A stretch of 64,000 bases of DNA from contig NC_059287.1 in the NCBI RefSeq assembly GCF_017591435.1, positions 8,379,924 through 8,443,923 on the forward strand. Direction: 5' to 3'. Positions within the stretch are counted from its first letter, which is position 1. Each line of letters opens with the position of its first letter. The DNA comes from Portunus trituberculatus (Eukaryota > Arthropoda > Malacostraca > Decapoda > Portunidae). The notes beneath the pieces are model-generated. The model saw only the letters and a program-made list of their open reading frames with translations. It did not search any database and was not told the origin of the DNA. Positions 35,397 through 46,025 of the stretch are shown in pieces. The translations under genes and the position numbers were made by a program.

Positions 35397-35898
35397 TAAT
35401 GAGACCCAGATTGGAATATGCAGGAGTAGTGTGGACCCCTCATAAAAAGAAACACAAGGAAATTGGAGAGGCTACAAAAAATAGCTACAAGAATGGTTCC
35501 AGAATTTGAAGGGATGACATATGAGGAGAGACTAAAGGCTATGGATCTACCAACCCTGGAACAAAGAAGGGAGAGAGGAGACCTGATACAAGTTTATAAA
35601 CTGATCAACGGAATGGACCAAGTGGATAATGAGAAACTGATCCTGAGAGAAGAATATGGCATCCGAAGCACAAGATCGCATAGTAAAAAGCTGAGAAAAG
35701 GAAGATGTCTGAGAGATATAAAAAAATATAGTTTCCCGCAGAGATGTATTGAGACGTGGAATATTTTAAATGAAGAAGTAGTGTCTGCAACGAGTGTGCA
35801 TACTTTTAAAGTAAGATTGGATAAGTGTAGATATGGAGACGGGGCCACACGACCATAAAGCCCAGGCCCTGTAAAACTACAACTAGGTAAATACACAC
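35397..35898 (+). mobile_element. CR1-like LINE (family A) 3' fragment
   Basis: Encodes the same C-terminal block as at 29203 (KIATRMVPEFEGMTYEERLK, then YSFPQRCIETWN) up to 35858 and ends CTAGGTAAATACACACACAT. It is 5'-truncated immediately after the SINE. Confidence 0.88.
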
Positions 35899-35939
35899 AC
35901 ATTTGTTTTGGGTTTACAGTGGCCTGGGCGAGTAGTGTA

Positions 35940-36817
35940 GACTCGTTTTCATGAATACAGTGTTACAAAATCATGAGTAAGGAAGAGATTCCATCTTAAA
36001 TGCAGGTATGAGACACGGGAAAGAATGAAAGATGATGATGACTATGTTGGTGAAGGAGAAAGAGCATTTGAAGGCTTTGATGCGGCACTGTCGGCACATA
36101 CTTCGCTATTTAATAGAGTGTTGACTATTGAATGTAAATTAGATAAATGGATAAAGGAGAGTATGGGAATGAAAGAATGAAGAACAGGAAAAAGCTCCAG
36201 AAATTGAAAGAAAGGATAAAAAGAGTGAAAGAAAATTAAACTAAGCTAAGAACAGAAAATGAAGAATTAAAAAAGGAAGTAGCTAACTACAAGAAATTGA
36301 CGGAAGAAGGACTCGGTAAAGCCGAGAAAGAAAAAGAGAAACTGAAAGATCTAGTTAACAAAGAAGAGGAAAGAGTACAAGATGTGATAAAAAAAGAAAT
36401 ACAGGCATGGAGAATCCAAGATAAGAAAGACAAGGAATCATTTCAGAAGTATTTCAAGAACAGTTAAAAGAAAGAGATGAAAATATGACAAACAAAATTA
36501 TAGGAGTCCTGAAGAAAAAAGAAAATTTAGTAAGAGAAATTGCGGAAAAAAAGTGTAATTATTTTTGGCCTGAAAGACAAAAATGTTAAATATAGGCCAA
36601 GAAGGGAAAAGGACGAAATGAAATCAGTAAAAGACCTACTAAAACATCTAAATGATGAGGATAGACAGAACTTAGAAGAGGAAGTAGAAGAAATCCATAG
36701 AATGGGACCATATCAAGAAGGAACAGTGAGACCAATTAAGATATTACTAAAATCACAAGCAGCAGCAGAAGAAATACTATATAGAAAAACAAAACTCAGA
36801 GAAACAGAAGGTTGCAA

Positions 36818-36883
<66 letters not shown>

Positions 36884-39600
36884 AAAAATAGAAACGAGGA
36901 GGAAAGGAAGAGACACAATGAACTGGTGGCAGAAGCAAAAGAAAAAAATAATGAAAGGGCAGAGGAGGAAAAGAAGGCATTTTTTTTTGGAGAATTATAG
37001 GAGACAGGATAACGAAATGGTATATAAAAGAGAAGGAAGAGAAAAAAATGGAGCAAGTTTAACTAAAAATTATAAGAACAAGAGATTAAAAATGATGTAG
37101 ACGAACATAGATGGGGGTTTATCAAGTAAATTAGAATTAAGAGATTACATGAAGAAAGAAGAACCAGATATTGTATGCCTGGTGGAAACTAAGTTAAATG
37201 AGGCAATAAAAATAGACAGATAAAAGGTATAATATATGGAGGAGAGACAGAATGGGTAAAAGAGGAGGAGGAGTCATGATGATGTTAAGGAAAGAGATGG
37301 TGGTAAATCAAGTGGAGTTTGGGGAAGAAAAATCAGAAATACTGTATGTTAAGATACATATTAATAAAAAGGAGTTAACAATCATTGGAACATATGTGCC
37401 ACCAAAAACAAATTCATGGACCAAACAAGAATATAAAGACATGATAGATGACACAATAAGGAGTCTTACAAGAAAGGAGAAAAGTTATATTAGTAGATTT
37501 CAACTGTAAGGAGGTGGAATGGGAAAATTATGAAAGTGGTATGGGGGAAGAAGCCTGGGGAGATAGATTCCTGAACCTAATGATAGATAATATGATGGTC
37601 CAAAAAGTAAAGGAAAACACAAGATTCAGAGGAAACGATGAGCCGGCGAGATTGGACCTAGTTTTTACAAGGGATATACAAATGAACGATGATATAAGAC
37701 ATAAGTGCCTATTGGGAAAGAGTGACCATGTAATATTAGAAATGGATATAGAAGAGGGAAAGGAAGATAGAAACGAATCATACAAAGGAGATCGATTAAA
37801 TTACAGAAAGGCTGATATTGAGATACTCAAGAGCTATTTTAAAAACGTAAACTGGGAGAAAATGGAAAACTCAGAGACAGTGCAAGAGAAGTATAACTTA
37901 TTTTTGGAAATATATAAAACAGGAGTTGGAATATGTCACAAAATATAGACATAAAGAAAGAAAGATTGGTTTAATTTAAGCAAGGTGTGCTAGGGCAAAG
38001 AAGAAAAGAGATGGAGCATGGAAAAGGTGGAGAAGAAACAGAAATCCAGAAAATAAGGAAAGCTTCAAAACAGCAAGAAATGAATATCCCAAGGTGAGAA
38101 AGGAAGAAGAAAGGAACTATGAAAAGGACATTGTCGAAAAATGTAAGGAACAACTGAAATTGTTCTACACATTCATAAATGGAAAAATAAGGCAAAAAGA
38201 AACAATAGAAAGGTTAAAAGGAGAGAACGGGATGGTGGAAGACCCAAAAAGTATGGCAGAACTGTTAAATAGTAAATTTCAGGAAGTCTTTACTAAGGAA
38301 TTCAAATTTGAAAGACCACGGAAAGAGAGACTGTCCATGTGAAAGAGATTAAAGTAACCAAGCTTGAAATAAAAGAGTTGATGAAGGAATTAGATGAAGA
38401 GAAGGCAATGGGACCGGATGAAGTCTCAGGCAGAATATTAAAAGAATGTAGAGAAGAACTAGCAAGTCATATACAACATCATAAAATGCTCAATAGAAAA
38501 TGGAACAGTACCAATAGAATGGAAAAGAGCTGAGGTGGTTCCCATATATAAGAGTGGAAGGAAGGAAGAACCTTTAAATTACAGACCAATATCACTAACT
38601 AGTGTAATATGCAAGATGTGTGAAAGAGTAATAAAGAAACAATGGATTGAGTTTCTTGAAGACAACAAATTATTATCAAATAGCCAATTTGGTTTTAAAG
38701 AAAAGGTCAGTTGTGTGTAACAAATTTATTGAGTTTCTACTCTAGAATAGTTGATAAAGTACAAGAGAGAGAGGGGTGGATTGACTGCATTTATTTAGAT
38801 TTTAAAAAGGCATTTGATAAAGTGCCACATGAAAGATTATTATGGGAGTTAGAGGAGAAGGATGGCTTAAAAGGAAGCACATTGAAATGGATGGAAGAGA
38901 AATAAGGACGGTAGTTAAAGATATGAAGTCCAAGTGGAGAGCAGTAGACAGCGGAGTGCCACAGGGGTCAGTATTGGCACCAATACTTTTTCTCGTATAT
39001 ATAAATGACATGCCAGAGGGAGTGAACAGCTACATAAATCTGTTTGCGGACGATGTGAAACTGTGCAGAGTCATAAAATAAAAAGAGGATTGTGAAATAC
39101 TGCAGGAAGACTTAAACAAGATCTGGAAAAGGAGTAAAAAATGGGAGATGGAATTCAATGTGGACAAAAGCCATGTCTTAGAAATGGGAAAAAGTGAAAG
39201 ACAACCAGTGGGAATCTATAAGATGGGAGATGGAATAGAACTAGAAAAAGTAAAGAAGGAAAAGGTCTTGGGAGTGACGATGGAAGAAAACAATCAACCG
39301 GTAAGCCATATTGACAGAATTTTCAGAGAGACATATAATTTGCTAAGTAATATTGGATTAGCATTTCACTATATGGACAAAGAAATGATGAAGAAATTGA
39401 TAAGTACTAAAATAAGACCTACAATGGAATATGCAGAAGTTGTGTGGACTTCTATAAAAAGAAACGCATAAGGAAATTGGAGAGACTACAAAAAATGGCT
39501 ACAAGAATGGTTCCAGAATTTAAAGGGATGACATATGAAGAGAAACTAAAGGCTATGGATCTACCAACCCTGGGCAAAGACTTAAGGTTAAAGTATCACA
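35940..39600 (+). mobile_element. Near-full-length but decayed CR1-like LINE (family A)
   Basis: ORF1 region 36000-37100 is rich in Lys/Glu coiled coil and has an RRM-like segment (SVIIFGLKDKN, then RPIKILLKSQAAAEEIL, 36540-36820), interrupted by a TA array. ORF2 follows: endonuclease (TNIDG, VTYVPPKTNSW-like, ARLDLVFTRD, KSDHVILEMD; about 37100-37800), then RT with LNYRPISLTSVICKMCE, FGFKEK, YLDFKKAFDKVPHERLL, SGVPQGSVLAPILFLVYIND and LFADDVKL (catalytic FADD retained, about 39050). The C-terminal domain follows to about 39560. At least six frameshifts or stops break it, and the last 150 codons and AC tail are replaced. Confidence 0.87.
36821..36882. repeat. (TA)n microsatellite within LINE ORF1
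   Basis: A TA array of about 60 bp interrupts the ORF1 coding region. Confidence 0.95.
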
Positions 39601-39688
39601 AAAATAACTCTGGACAGTATACACAACAAGAATACAAGTTTTTCAATAAATAAATACACATATTGCACACCTTATTGCCTAAGACATC

Positions 39689-40158
39689 CTACAGTCTGGG
39701 AGCAAACTGAGGATATTCCCTGAGTATATCCCTGAGGGTGGCAGAGTCTAGGAGATGGTCAATGAGGCTGTACAAGTCATGCTGACCTTGTGGCCTAAAT
39801 TTAGCAATGAGAGGACATTCCATGATATAGTGACGCAGAGTGTGTCCCCTTGTTGTAGCACACAGCACACACCAGAAGCACTGACTTCCCAAAAGTATTT
39901 GTAGCCTAATCTGAGCCTCATTGTCACCCTGTCATGTGATGCAGTGTGTCTCCCATAGGTGTAAGCACAGCTCTGGGAGACATGCATAGTGAAGACTAGT
40001 GCTACTGCCCCTATGGCAACAATGCTCCAACTGATCACTAATGCTACTTTGTACAAAGTCCTTAATGCTACTCTTAACATAACCCAGAGTGTACTCAGTG
40101 CCAGGGTCCACTGTGTCATCTTGTAGGGCACACTGAGTAAGGTGGTCTGCTTTTTCAT
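39689..40158 (-). pseudogene. LINE ORF2 C-terminal Cys/His region
   Basis: The frame ends with QCFWCVLCATTRGHTLRHYI and MECPLIAKFRP, a C-x2-C-x(7-8)-H-x4-C type motif found downstream of RNase H in this LINE group. Frame shifts separate it from the RNase H domain. Confidence 0.7.
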
Positions 40159-40925
40159 TTAACGGGATACCCACATGAGAGGGTATCCAGATGAAATGGA
40201 CCGTGGCACCGGCACCTTTCTAGGGCGTGGATGAGATCAAGACACTTATTAACTAGATCACAGTCCATGCGGGAGGTGGATTGAAGGGCGTACAATGCAG
40301 CCTGACTGTCAATAAAGAAATATACATTATTATGGAGAGGCGCCACAATGTGGAGCGCCTCCAGTACAGCATACAGTTCTGCTCTAGTGGAAGACATGGG
40401 TGCAGGGAGCTGCCTGGAAACCTCAGTGTCAGTGTAGAGACTGGCAGAGATGTAGTTACAGATGAACAGCCCACATCCAGACCTGCTGCCATTGACTGAC
40501 CCATCACAATAAACATGAATAGCCTGAACGTATGGGTACTTGGACAATTTAGTCATGAACATGTCTTGCAGCACATGAGGGAGCCAGTCCCTCTTGGGCT
40601 GATGCAGTGAGTGAATATCAACACTGACACGGTGAGGGTTACAGGCAGGTTGCAGCGGTGACATAAGAACGTTAATACAAGCCTCGGTTACACCTATACT
40701 TGTCAGTACTCCCAAGATCTTCCTGAGGTATGGTGTTGTAAGAGTGCGAGGATCATGATACAGGGGGGTCAGTGATCCCTTTAGAGAGTCAGAACCCGTG
40801 CATAGCATCCGACTAATTGTGCAACAAGTCATTTCCTGTACCGTACACATAATACTCGGCAGGTGCAGTTCAGCTCTGAGGACTTCAATCCGTGCAGTCC
40901 TGGGGCATCCCAAGATTATCCCCAT
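40155..40925 (-). pseudogene. LINE ORF2 RNase H domain
   Basis: A 256-codon frame. After an RT-thumb remnant (IILGCPRTARIEVLRAEL) it carries the RNase H core: HVYCDGSVNGSRSGCG (first catalytic Asp), SSTRAELYAVLEAL (Glu) and VYFFIDSQAALYAL (second Asp). The upstream junction is a deletion that removed the RT palm. Confidence 0.85.
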
Positions 40926-40999
40926 GGCTTCATTCTGAACAATCTCCAGGGGACGGAGTTGGGTGGCACTAAACTGTATTAAAACAGGAGCTGTCTTGT

Positions 41000-41541
41000 T
41001 CTATTGTACAAATAGTTCCTGAGCTATCCTAATAATCTACCTTTGACACCTTTGAGAATGAGTTCCTCCATAATAACATCTTTGTTGGCCCTGTCGAAGG
41101 CACCCTTGAGATTGACAAAAGCTCTGCACACTCAACAAAACAATGACTTGTAGAGTGACCTTTTAGGAAGCCATGTACATTCCCAGAGAGTATATGGCCC
41201 ACCATGTATATAAGTCTGTTCAATATTATCCGTTCCATCATCTTACACAAACAGCTGGTGAGAGAAATAGGGCGAAAGGTGCCATCACCTTTGGGTATTG
41301 GGATGACGATGGTTGTTTTCCAAGAGCGGGGAAGCTTGCCTGCAGTGAAAGACATGTTAAATAAATCCAAGATAGAGTTGTCTACCTTTACCTCCAGGAG
41401 AGCATTGAGGATATCATAGGTGATGCCATCCTTGCCAGGAGCTGTTGACTTGCCCAATTTGACTGCCGAGAGGAGTTCGTCATGTGTGATAGGCACACAG
41501 GTGTCGTCCAGCAGAGGAACACTGTGGCAAAGCAATTCCAT
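41000..41541 (-). pseudogene. LINE ORF2 reverse transcriptase N-terminal part
   Basis: Encodes SAVKLGKSTAPGKDGITYDI, LPRSWKTTIVIPIPKGDGTF, RPISLTSCLCKMMERIILNR and HGFLKGHSTSHCF, the fingers and early palm motifs. The frame breaks near the KAFDRA-like motif at 41100-41060, and the YxDD segment is absent because of the deletion near 41000. Confidence 0.82.
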
Positions 41542-41809
41542 CCTTCATGGGCTTTGCTGATCAAGCGCCTCCTGGTGTTCCACAGGAAGGCCAGAGAAGG
41601 ATGAGGCTTCCTTCCACTGCAAGATGAGTTCTCGTGCCCTGCCTGCAGGATCAGGGTCACACACCTGCCGTCTGGACTTGCTCCTGGAGGGACCAGGTCC
41701 TGCGCACCTTGTCCAGGAAGGAGACCCAGTACTTCTTTCTTTCCTGCTGCCACAGATCCGTGAGGTGTCAAGCCACGGTAACCATGGCATCCCGTGACTC
41801 TGTGTCTGC

Positions 41810-42730
41810 TCAGTTGAGCTGCCAACGTCTCTGGTAGGCAGCGAGCGTCTGTTGGCAGTTCAGAATGACAGGGTCGGTAGCGTAAGTCCAGCGGCGTGGA
41901 GCATGGGCCCTTGCTGGAACCCTTGGAGTCGCGATGAATCCCTCGACGGTGTGCAGGAGTCCGTCGTACAGTGCCTCTGCATCAGCAAAGGAGCCCTTCA
42001 CAGCAGCGTACCACGCCACCACATGGACGACAAGGTCCATCATCCTGGATGGTGGCACCGTCAAGCGCTTCCTGGGCACTGCTGGGGCGGACTGCACCGG
42101 GAGGGTCGTCTCCAGGGCGAAGTGGTCGCTCAGCAATGACCTGACAAGATAAGTTTGGGCAGTATATGTTGGCATATTGATGAGGGCTACATAATCAAGT
42201 CTGCCTCCTTGAACATGTGTGGGTGTGTGGTCCCCAGTAAGTACAGCTGTATCTGTGGTGTTAAGGAAAGCCTTCCAGTGCACACCATTGGCATTGGTGG
42301 TGAGGTGGCTTCCTAATTCCTTATGCCTGGCATTAAGGTCACCCATGATAACACTTTGCTCTTCAAGAACATATTCAGAAAAATTTGCAATATTCAAAGC
42401 ACCAACATGAATGTACATGTTTACAAAGTAAATAATTTCACCCACAGTGTGCAAGGAAACAGTAATAAATTCAATACCCTCAGTGATCCTCATTTCCATG
42501 AAGTTAACTGGAATCCCATGTTTAATGTAAGTGGCCATCCCCCGACTACTGCCGTCACCACAACTGAGGGTGTGGGAGGCATAACCGCACAGCTCAGGCA
42601 GCCTTGGCCCTACCTCCTGTAAGGCAATAATGTCAGGCTTATGGAGAAAGACATGAGACTGTAAGTCAGTGAAACAGGCATGTAGACCATTGACATTCCA
42701 TGTTAGGGTGCGGAAACTCTTACCGTTCAT
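41810..42730 (-). CDS. LINE ORF2 apurinic-type endonuclease (open frame)
   Basis: A 306-codon frame starting MNGKSFRTLTWNVNGL. It carries endonuclease/exonuclease/phosphatase motifs in order: TWNVNGL, IIALQEV (catalytic Glu), VIMGDLNARH (Asp-Asn), RLDYVALI, then LLSDHFALE (the SDH motif). In LINEs this domain nicks the target DNA to prime reverse transcription. Its ATG lies inside the last codons of ORF1, with an 11-nt overlap at 42720-42730. The frame runs on past the domain into the linker and then breaks at about 41810, so the full ORF2 is not intact. Confidence 0.85.
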   Translation of the reverse strand: MNGKSFRTLTWNVNGLHACFTDLQSHVFLHKPDIIALQEVGPRLPELCGYASHTLSCGDGSSRGMATYIKHGIPVNFMEMRITEGIEFITVSLHTVGEIIYFVNMYIHVGALNIANFSEYVLEEQSVIMGDLNARHKELGSHLTTNANGVHWKAFLNTTDTAVLTGDHTPTHVQGGRLDYVALINMPTYTAQTYLVRSLLSDHFALETTLPVQSAPAVPRKRLTVPPSRMMDLVVHVVAWYAAVKGSFADAEALYDGLLHTVEGFIATPRVPARAHAPRRWTYATDPVILNCQQTLAAYQRRWQLN

Positions 42731-44677
42731 CGCGATGGTGTTGCATCTGTGTCTTCAGGCCATCCACTTCCTGTGTCAGGCGAGACATCTGCTCCATCAG
42801 CATCTGCATGGCTGCCATCAGATGTCCCTGGTCTGGCTCGGGGCTGGCAGTCTTCAGATGTCCCTGGTCTGGCTCGGAGCTGGCAGTCTTCAGATGTCCC
42901 TGGTCTGGCTTGGGGCTGGCAGTCTTCAGGTGTCCCTGGTCCAGCTCGGGGCTGGCAGTCCAGGCTAGGATTGGGCTGTAGCACCGCTTCTTCTTTTGGC
43001 TGACCAGTGTCCATTCACCTGCAGCATCCTCCTCACAGTCTGCCACAGGTGACTTGCTCTCTGAAGCAGGGGGAGCAGGGGCCATCCCTGAGAGGCTCTG
43101 GGGCTGTCGTGTGGCTCCCTTGACTGGCTTGACGGGGGTATCCATCCTTGGTGTGGGTGCAGCAGCAGTTGCACATTGCTCTGCGGCCTTGTCCTTTTTC
43201 GTGGGTGGGTTGCACAGGCTATGCTGACACACGGCACTCTCTCCTTGGCCCTGTTGAGCACCGCTGGCTAGGGATGGGGCCACAGTGGAGATCTCACTGC
43301 ATACTGTGTGCTGCTGGTTCTTGAAGGCGGCAAACTTGGTACTAAGACCAGAGACTGTTGCAGTCAGATTGTCCACTTGGGCGGCTAGTGCACTCACCAC
43401 TGCCATTAGCTGCTGGGTAGTGCTGGTGCCAGGCAGTTCCTGAGTGATGCCTGCCTGAGACACTGTGTTTAGAGGCACAGGGGGCACTATAGCAGTGCGC
43501 TGCGGCAAAGGTGGGAACACGGCAGGTGTGGTTGAAGTGCCAGCGGTGGGGCAGGAAGGCTGGGACAGGTAAGGGGCAGCGGCCGAGAAGGAGGGCTTCG
43601 TCGCCTAGGCGTTGGTCAGGGGAGGTGGAGCCTGGCGGAACACAAGCCTGGGCCGACTCACCTCATCCGTGGCAGACTCCCTTTGGGGCCGACGCCTGAC
43701 AGTGCAGAGGGTGGAGTGGGCGTTGTGGTCACCCCCACAATTGCAGCAGTGAGGAGGGATTTTGGTGCCCTCCTTGATCTTATCCAGGCACTGTGCTGAC
43801 TTATGGGGGCCAGCACAGTACCTGCAGCGAGGGACAGACTGGCAGCGCCACTCCTTGTGTCCCCAGCGACTACAGTGGCGGCACAGGTCAGGTTCAGGTG
43901 TATACTGCTCCACACGCCGACATCCAAGGCCCAGGAGATGCACCTCACTGGGCACCTTACCTGTCACCACTCCCAACAGTTGGGGCCTTGCCATCTGCTC
44001 CACCATCCTCCTCTTCAGCCCATGGAATCCAGCTGGTACCTCTATCAGGTTGACATTGATGTGTGTTGCCATTCCATGGATAATAACAGGGTGAGTGCCC
44101 TCCTCGCCAGGGCACTCCATAACCAGGCCCAGAAAGCCCTCACTCAACAGGGTGGCATAAAAGGAGGAGTCAGTACTGACCGTTATATAGGGCTGGTTCC
44201 GTCCCTCCTTGTAGAGTGGCTGCAGGTCTGGGTGTTGTTTCAGCAGGGCAGCAAACCAGCTGAAAAGCTCACTGGCTGTCTTTCCATGGACAACAGGGAA
44301 GAACAGTCCGAGATGGCCGGGGCAGGTACATCTAGACAGGGAATCTGGTCAGCAGCAGCATTTTTCTGGTGTTTTTCCTTGCCAGATGGTGCAGGACGAG
44401 GCTCTTCAACAATCTCCATGTCTTCTAGGGCTGCTATGGCTAGCTCCACCTCAACAGTGCCTGCGACGAGCATAGTCCTTTGTGCTGGGCCCACGTGGGA
44501 AGCAGCAGGCTTTGTGGCGGGGTGCACCACCAAACTCAGGCACGGACACTTATTTTCTGTCTTCTTCTGGGTTGTTTCTGGCTGGCAGAACGGGCCTAGA
44601 CCTCCCTCAGTAGCCACTGAGTAGGCGTGTTCACTCCAAATCACTTCTGATTTCCTCTTGTAGGGGCTGCAACTCAT
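42720..44677 (-). pseudogene. LINE ORF1 (gag-like, three CCHC zinc knuckles), frame-broken
   Basis: Starts MSCSPYKRKSEV at 44677. The first frame reaches 44240. A second (44147-43605) holds a gag-like region and three zinc knuckles (CRHCSRWGHKEWRC, CRYCAGPHKSAQC, CCNCGGDHNAHSTLC). A third (43520-42720) has a coiled-coil-like stretch (VSALAAQVDNLTATVSGLST) and a 12-residue tandem repeat, and ends HHRDER. It probably acts as the RNA-binding chaperone of the retroposon. At least two frameshifts are present. Confidence 0.8.
42823..42966 (-). repeat. 36-bp coding minisatellite in LINE ORF1
   Basis: Four in-frame 36-bp units encode variants of a 12-residue repeat (EPDQGHLKTASP). Confidence 0.88.
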
Positions 44678-45020
44678 GTAAACACAGCAGCAGCATTTTT
44701 CTGGTGTTTTTCCTTGCCAGATGGTGCAGGACGAGGCTCTTCAACAATCTCCATGTCCTCTAGGGCTGCTATGGCTAGCTCCACCTCAACAGTGCCTGCG
44801 ACGAGCATAGTCCTTTGTGCTGGGCCCACGTGGGAAGCAGCAGGCTTTGTGGCGGGGTGCACCACCAAACTCAGGCACGGACACTTATTTTCTGTCTTCT
44901 TCTGGGTTGTTTCTGGCTGGCAGAACGGGCCTAGACCTCCCTCAGTAGCCACTGAGTAGGCGTGTTCACTCCAAATCACTTCTGATTTCCTCTTGTAGGG
45001 GCTGCAACTCATGTAAACAC
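44351..45020. repeat. 335-bp tandem duplication at LINE 5' end
   Basis: 44351-44685 and 44686-45020 are near-identical (I see one substitution, TCTTCTAGG versus TCCTCTAGG). The unit contains the ORF1 start (MSCSPYKRKS), so the initiation region is doubled. Confidence 0.92.
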
Positions 45021-45075
45021 AGAGAGTGATAATTATGACGTCCTTCCGACTCAGCGGGGAGGACGCAACTGGCAA

Positions 45076-45374
45076 GTTTATAAATTGATCAATGGAATGG
45101 ACCAAGTGGATAATGAGAAACTGATCCTGAGAGAAGAATATGACATTCGATGCACAAGATCGCATAGTAAAAAGCTGAGAAAAGGAAGATGCCTGAGAGA
45201 TGTTAAAAAATATAGTTTCCCGCAAAGATGTATTGAGACGTGGAACAGTTTAAATGAAGAAGTAGTGTCTGCAACGAGTGTGCATACTTTTAAAGTAAGA
45301 TTGGATAAATGTAGATATGGAGACAGGGCCACACAAGCATAAAGCCCAGGCCCTGTAAAACTACAACTAGGTAA

Positions 45375-45377
<3 letters not shown>
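45076..45377 (+). mobile_element. CR1-like LINE (family A) 3' fragment
   Basis: From INGMDQVDNEKLILREEYDI through YSFPQRCIETWNSLNEEVVS to 45342, then GGCCCTGTAAAACTACAACT and the AC tail. It is severely 5'-truncated. Confidence 0.87.

Positions 45378-45412
<35 letters not shown>
45377..45412. repeat. (AC)n tail of LINE family A
   Basis: An AC array of about 36 bp directly continues the LINE 3' end. Confidence 0.9.
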
Positions 45413-45415
<3 letters not shown>

Positions 45416-45602
45416 ACCTCTCGTGAGAGAAGGACGTGTGACACCGGTCCTCTCTATAGCGGCGGCTCGGCCGGCTCCGTGACATACCATTGTCTGAGCA
45501 TGCGCTTAATTGTTTACGCTGATTGGTTCTGTTCTTTGAAACTGAAGCAGCAGCCAATGAAAAAAAAAAAGCATAATTATTTCCACCAATCACGACGGCC
45601 CC
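45413..45602. other. Unassigned sequence
   Basis: A short GC-rich then AT-rich stretch, no element or gene recognised. Confidence 0.4.
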
Positions 45603-45829
45603 TGAGGTTAGGTTTAGTTAGGTTAGATTAGGTTTAGTTAGGTTAGGTTAGATTAGGTTTAGTTAGGTTGGGTTAGGTTAGGTTAGATTAGGTTTAGTTA
45701 GGTTAGGTTAGGTTAGATTAGGTTTAGTTAGATTAGTTAGGTTAGGTTGGGTTAGGTTAGGTTGGTTGGTTGGGTTAGGTTACATTAGGTTAGGTTAGGT
45801 TTAGTTAGGTTAAGTTAGGTTAGGTTAGG
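45603..45829. repeat. Interstitial degenerate (TTAGG)n telomere-like repeat
   Basis: About 227 bp composed of GGTTA/TTAGG pentamers with interspersed GATTA, GTTTA and GGGTTA variants. TTAGG is the canonical telomere motif of most arthropods. It lies next to a foldback MITE. Confidence 0.85.
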
Positions 45830-45833
45830 TTTT

Positions 45834-46025
45834 TTTCTGGACGAAAGTAATTTTTTCTGGTAGATTTCGGCTTGTTTTTAATGAATTTACCAGTTGTTTT
45901 CTTATGCAAATCATAATGTTTCGGGGCTGTAAAAAAAAAAATTGGTTGATTTGCGCCAAAAACAAGTGGTATTTTAATTAAAAGCAAGCCGAAATCTACC
46001 AGAAAAAAATAGTTTCGTCCAGAAA
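45834..46025. mobile_element. Foldback MITE beside TTAGG repeat
   Basis: Arms of about 50 bp (TTTCTGGACGAAAGTAATTT and its inverted copy) share TTTCTGGTAGATTTCGGCTT. The loop is about 90 bp. No target duplication is evident. Confidence 0.8.

Larger units (their letters stand above)
39660..44685 (-). mobile_element. RNase H-bearing LINE (I/R1-group type)
   Basis: Minus-strand order: ORF1 (44677-42720) with three CCHC knuckles, then ORF2 with endonuclease (42730-41810), RT N-terminal part (41541-41000), a deletion of the RT palm and thumb, RNase H (about 40540-40200) and a C-terminal Cys/His motif (39890-39700). An ORF1 with several CCHC knuckles plus an RNase H domain indicates the I/R1/LOA side of the LINE tree. 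Parts are annotated separately. Internally deleted and not autonomous. Confidence 0.87.

Noticed and set aside
41852..44624. Several open frames of 60-270 codons on the + strand across 41.6-44.6 kb
   Set aside because: They are shadows of the minus-strand LINE ORFs, whose motifs and catalytic residues are clearly on the other strand.
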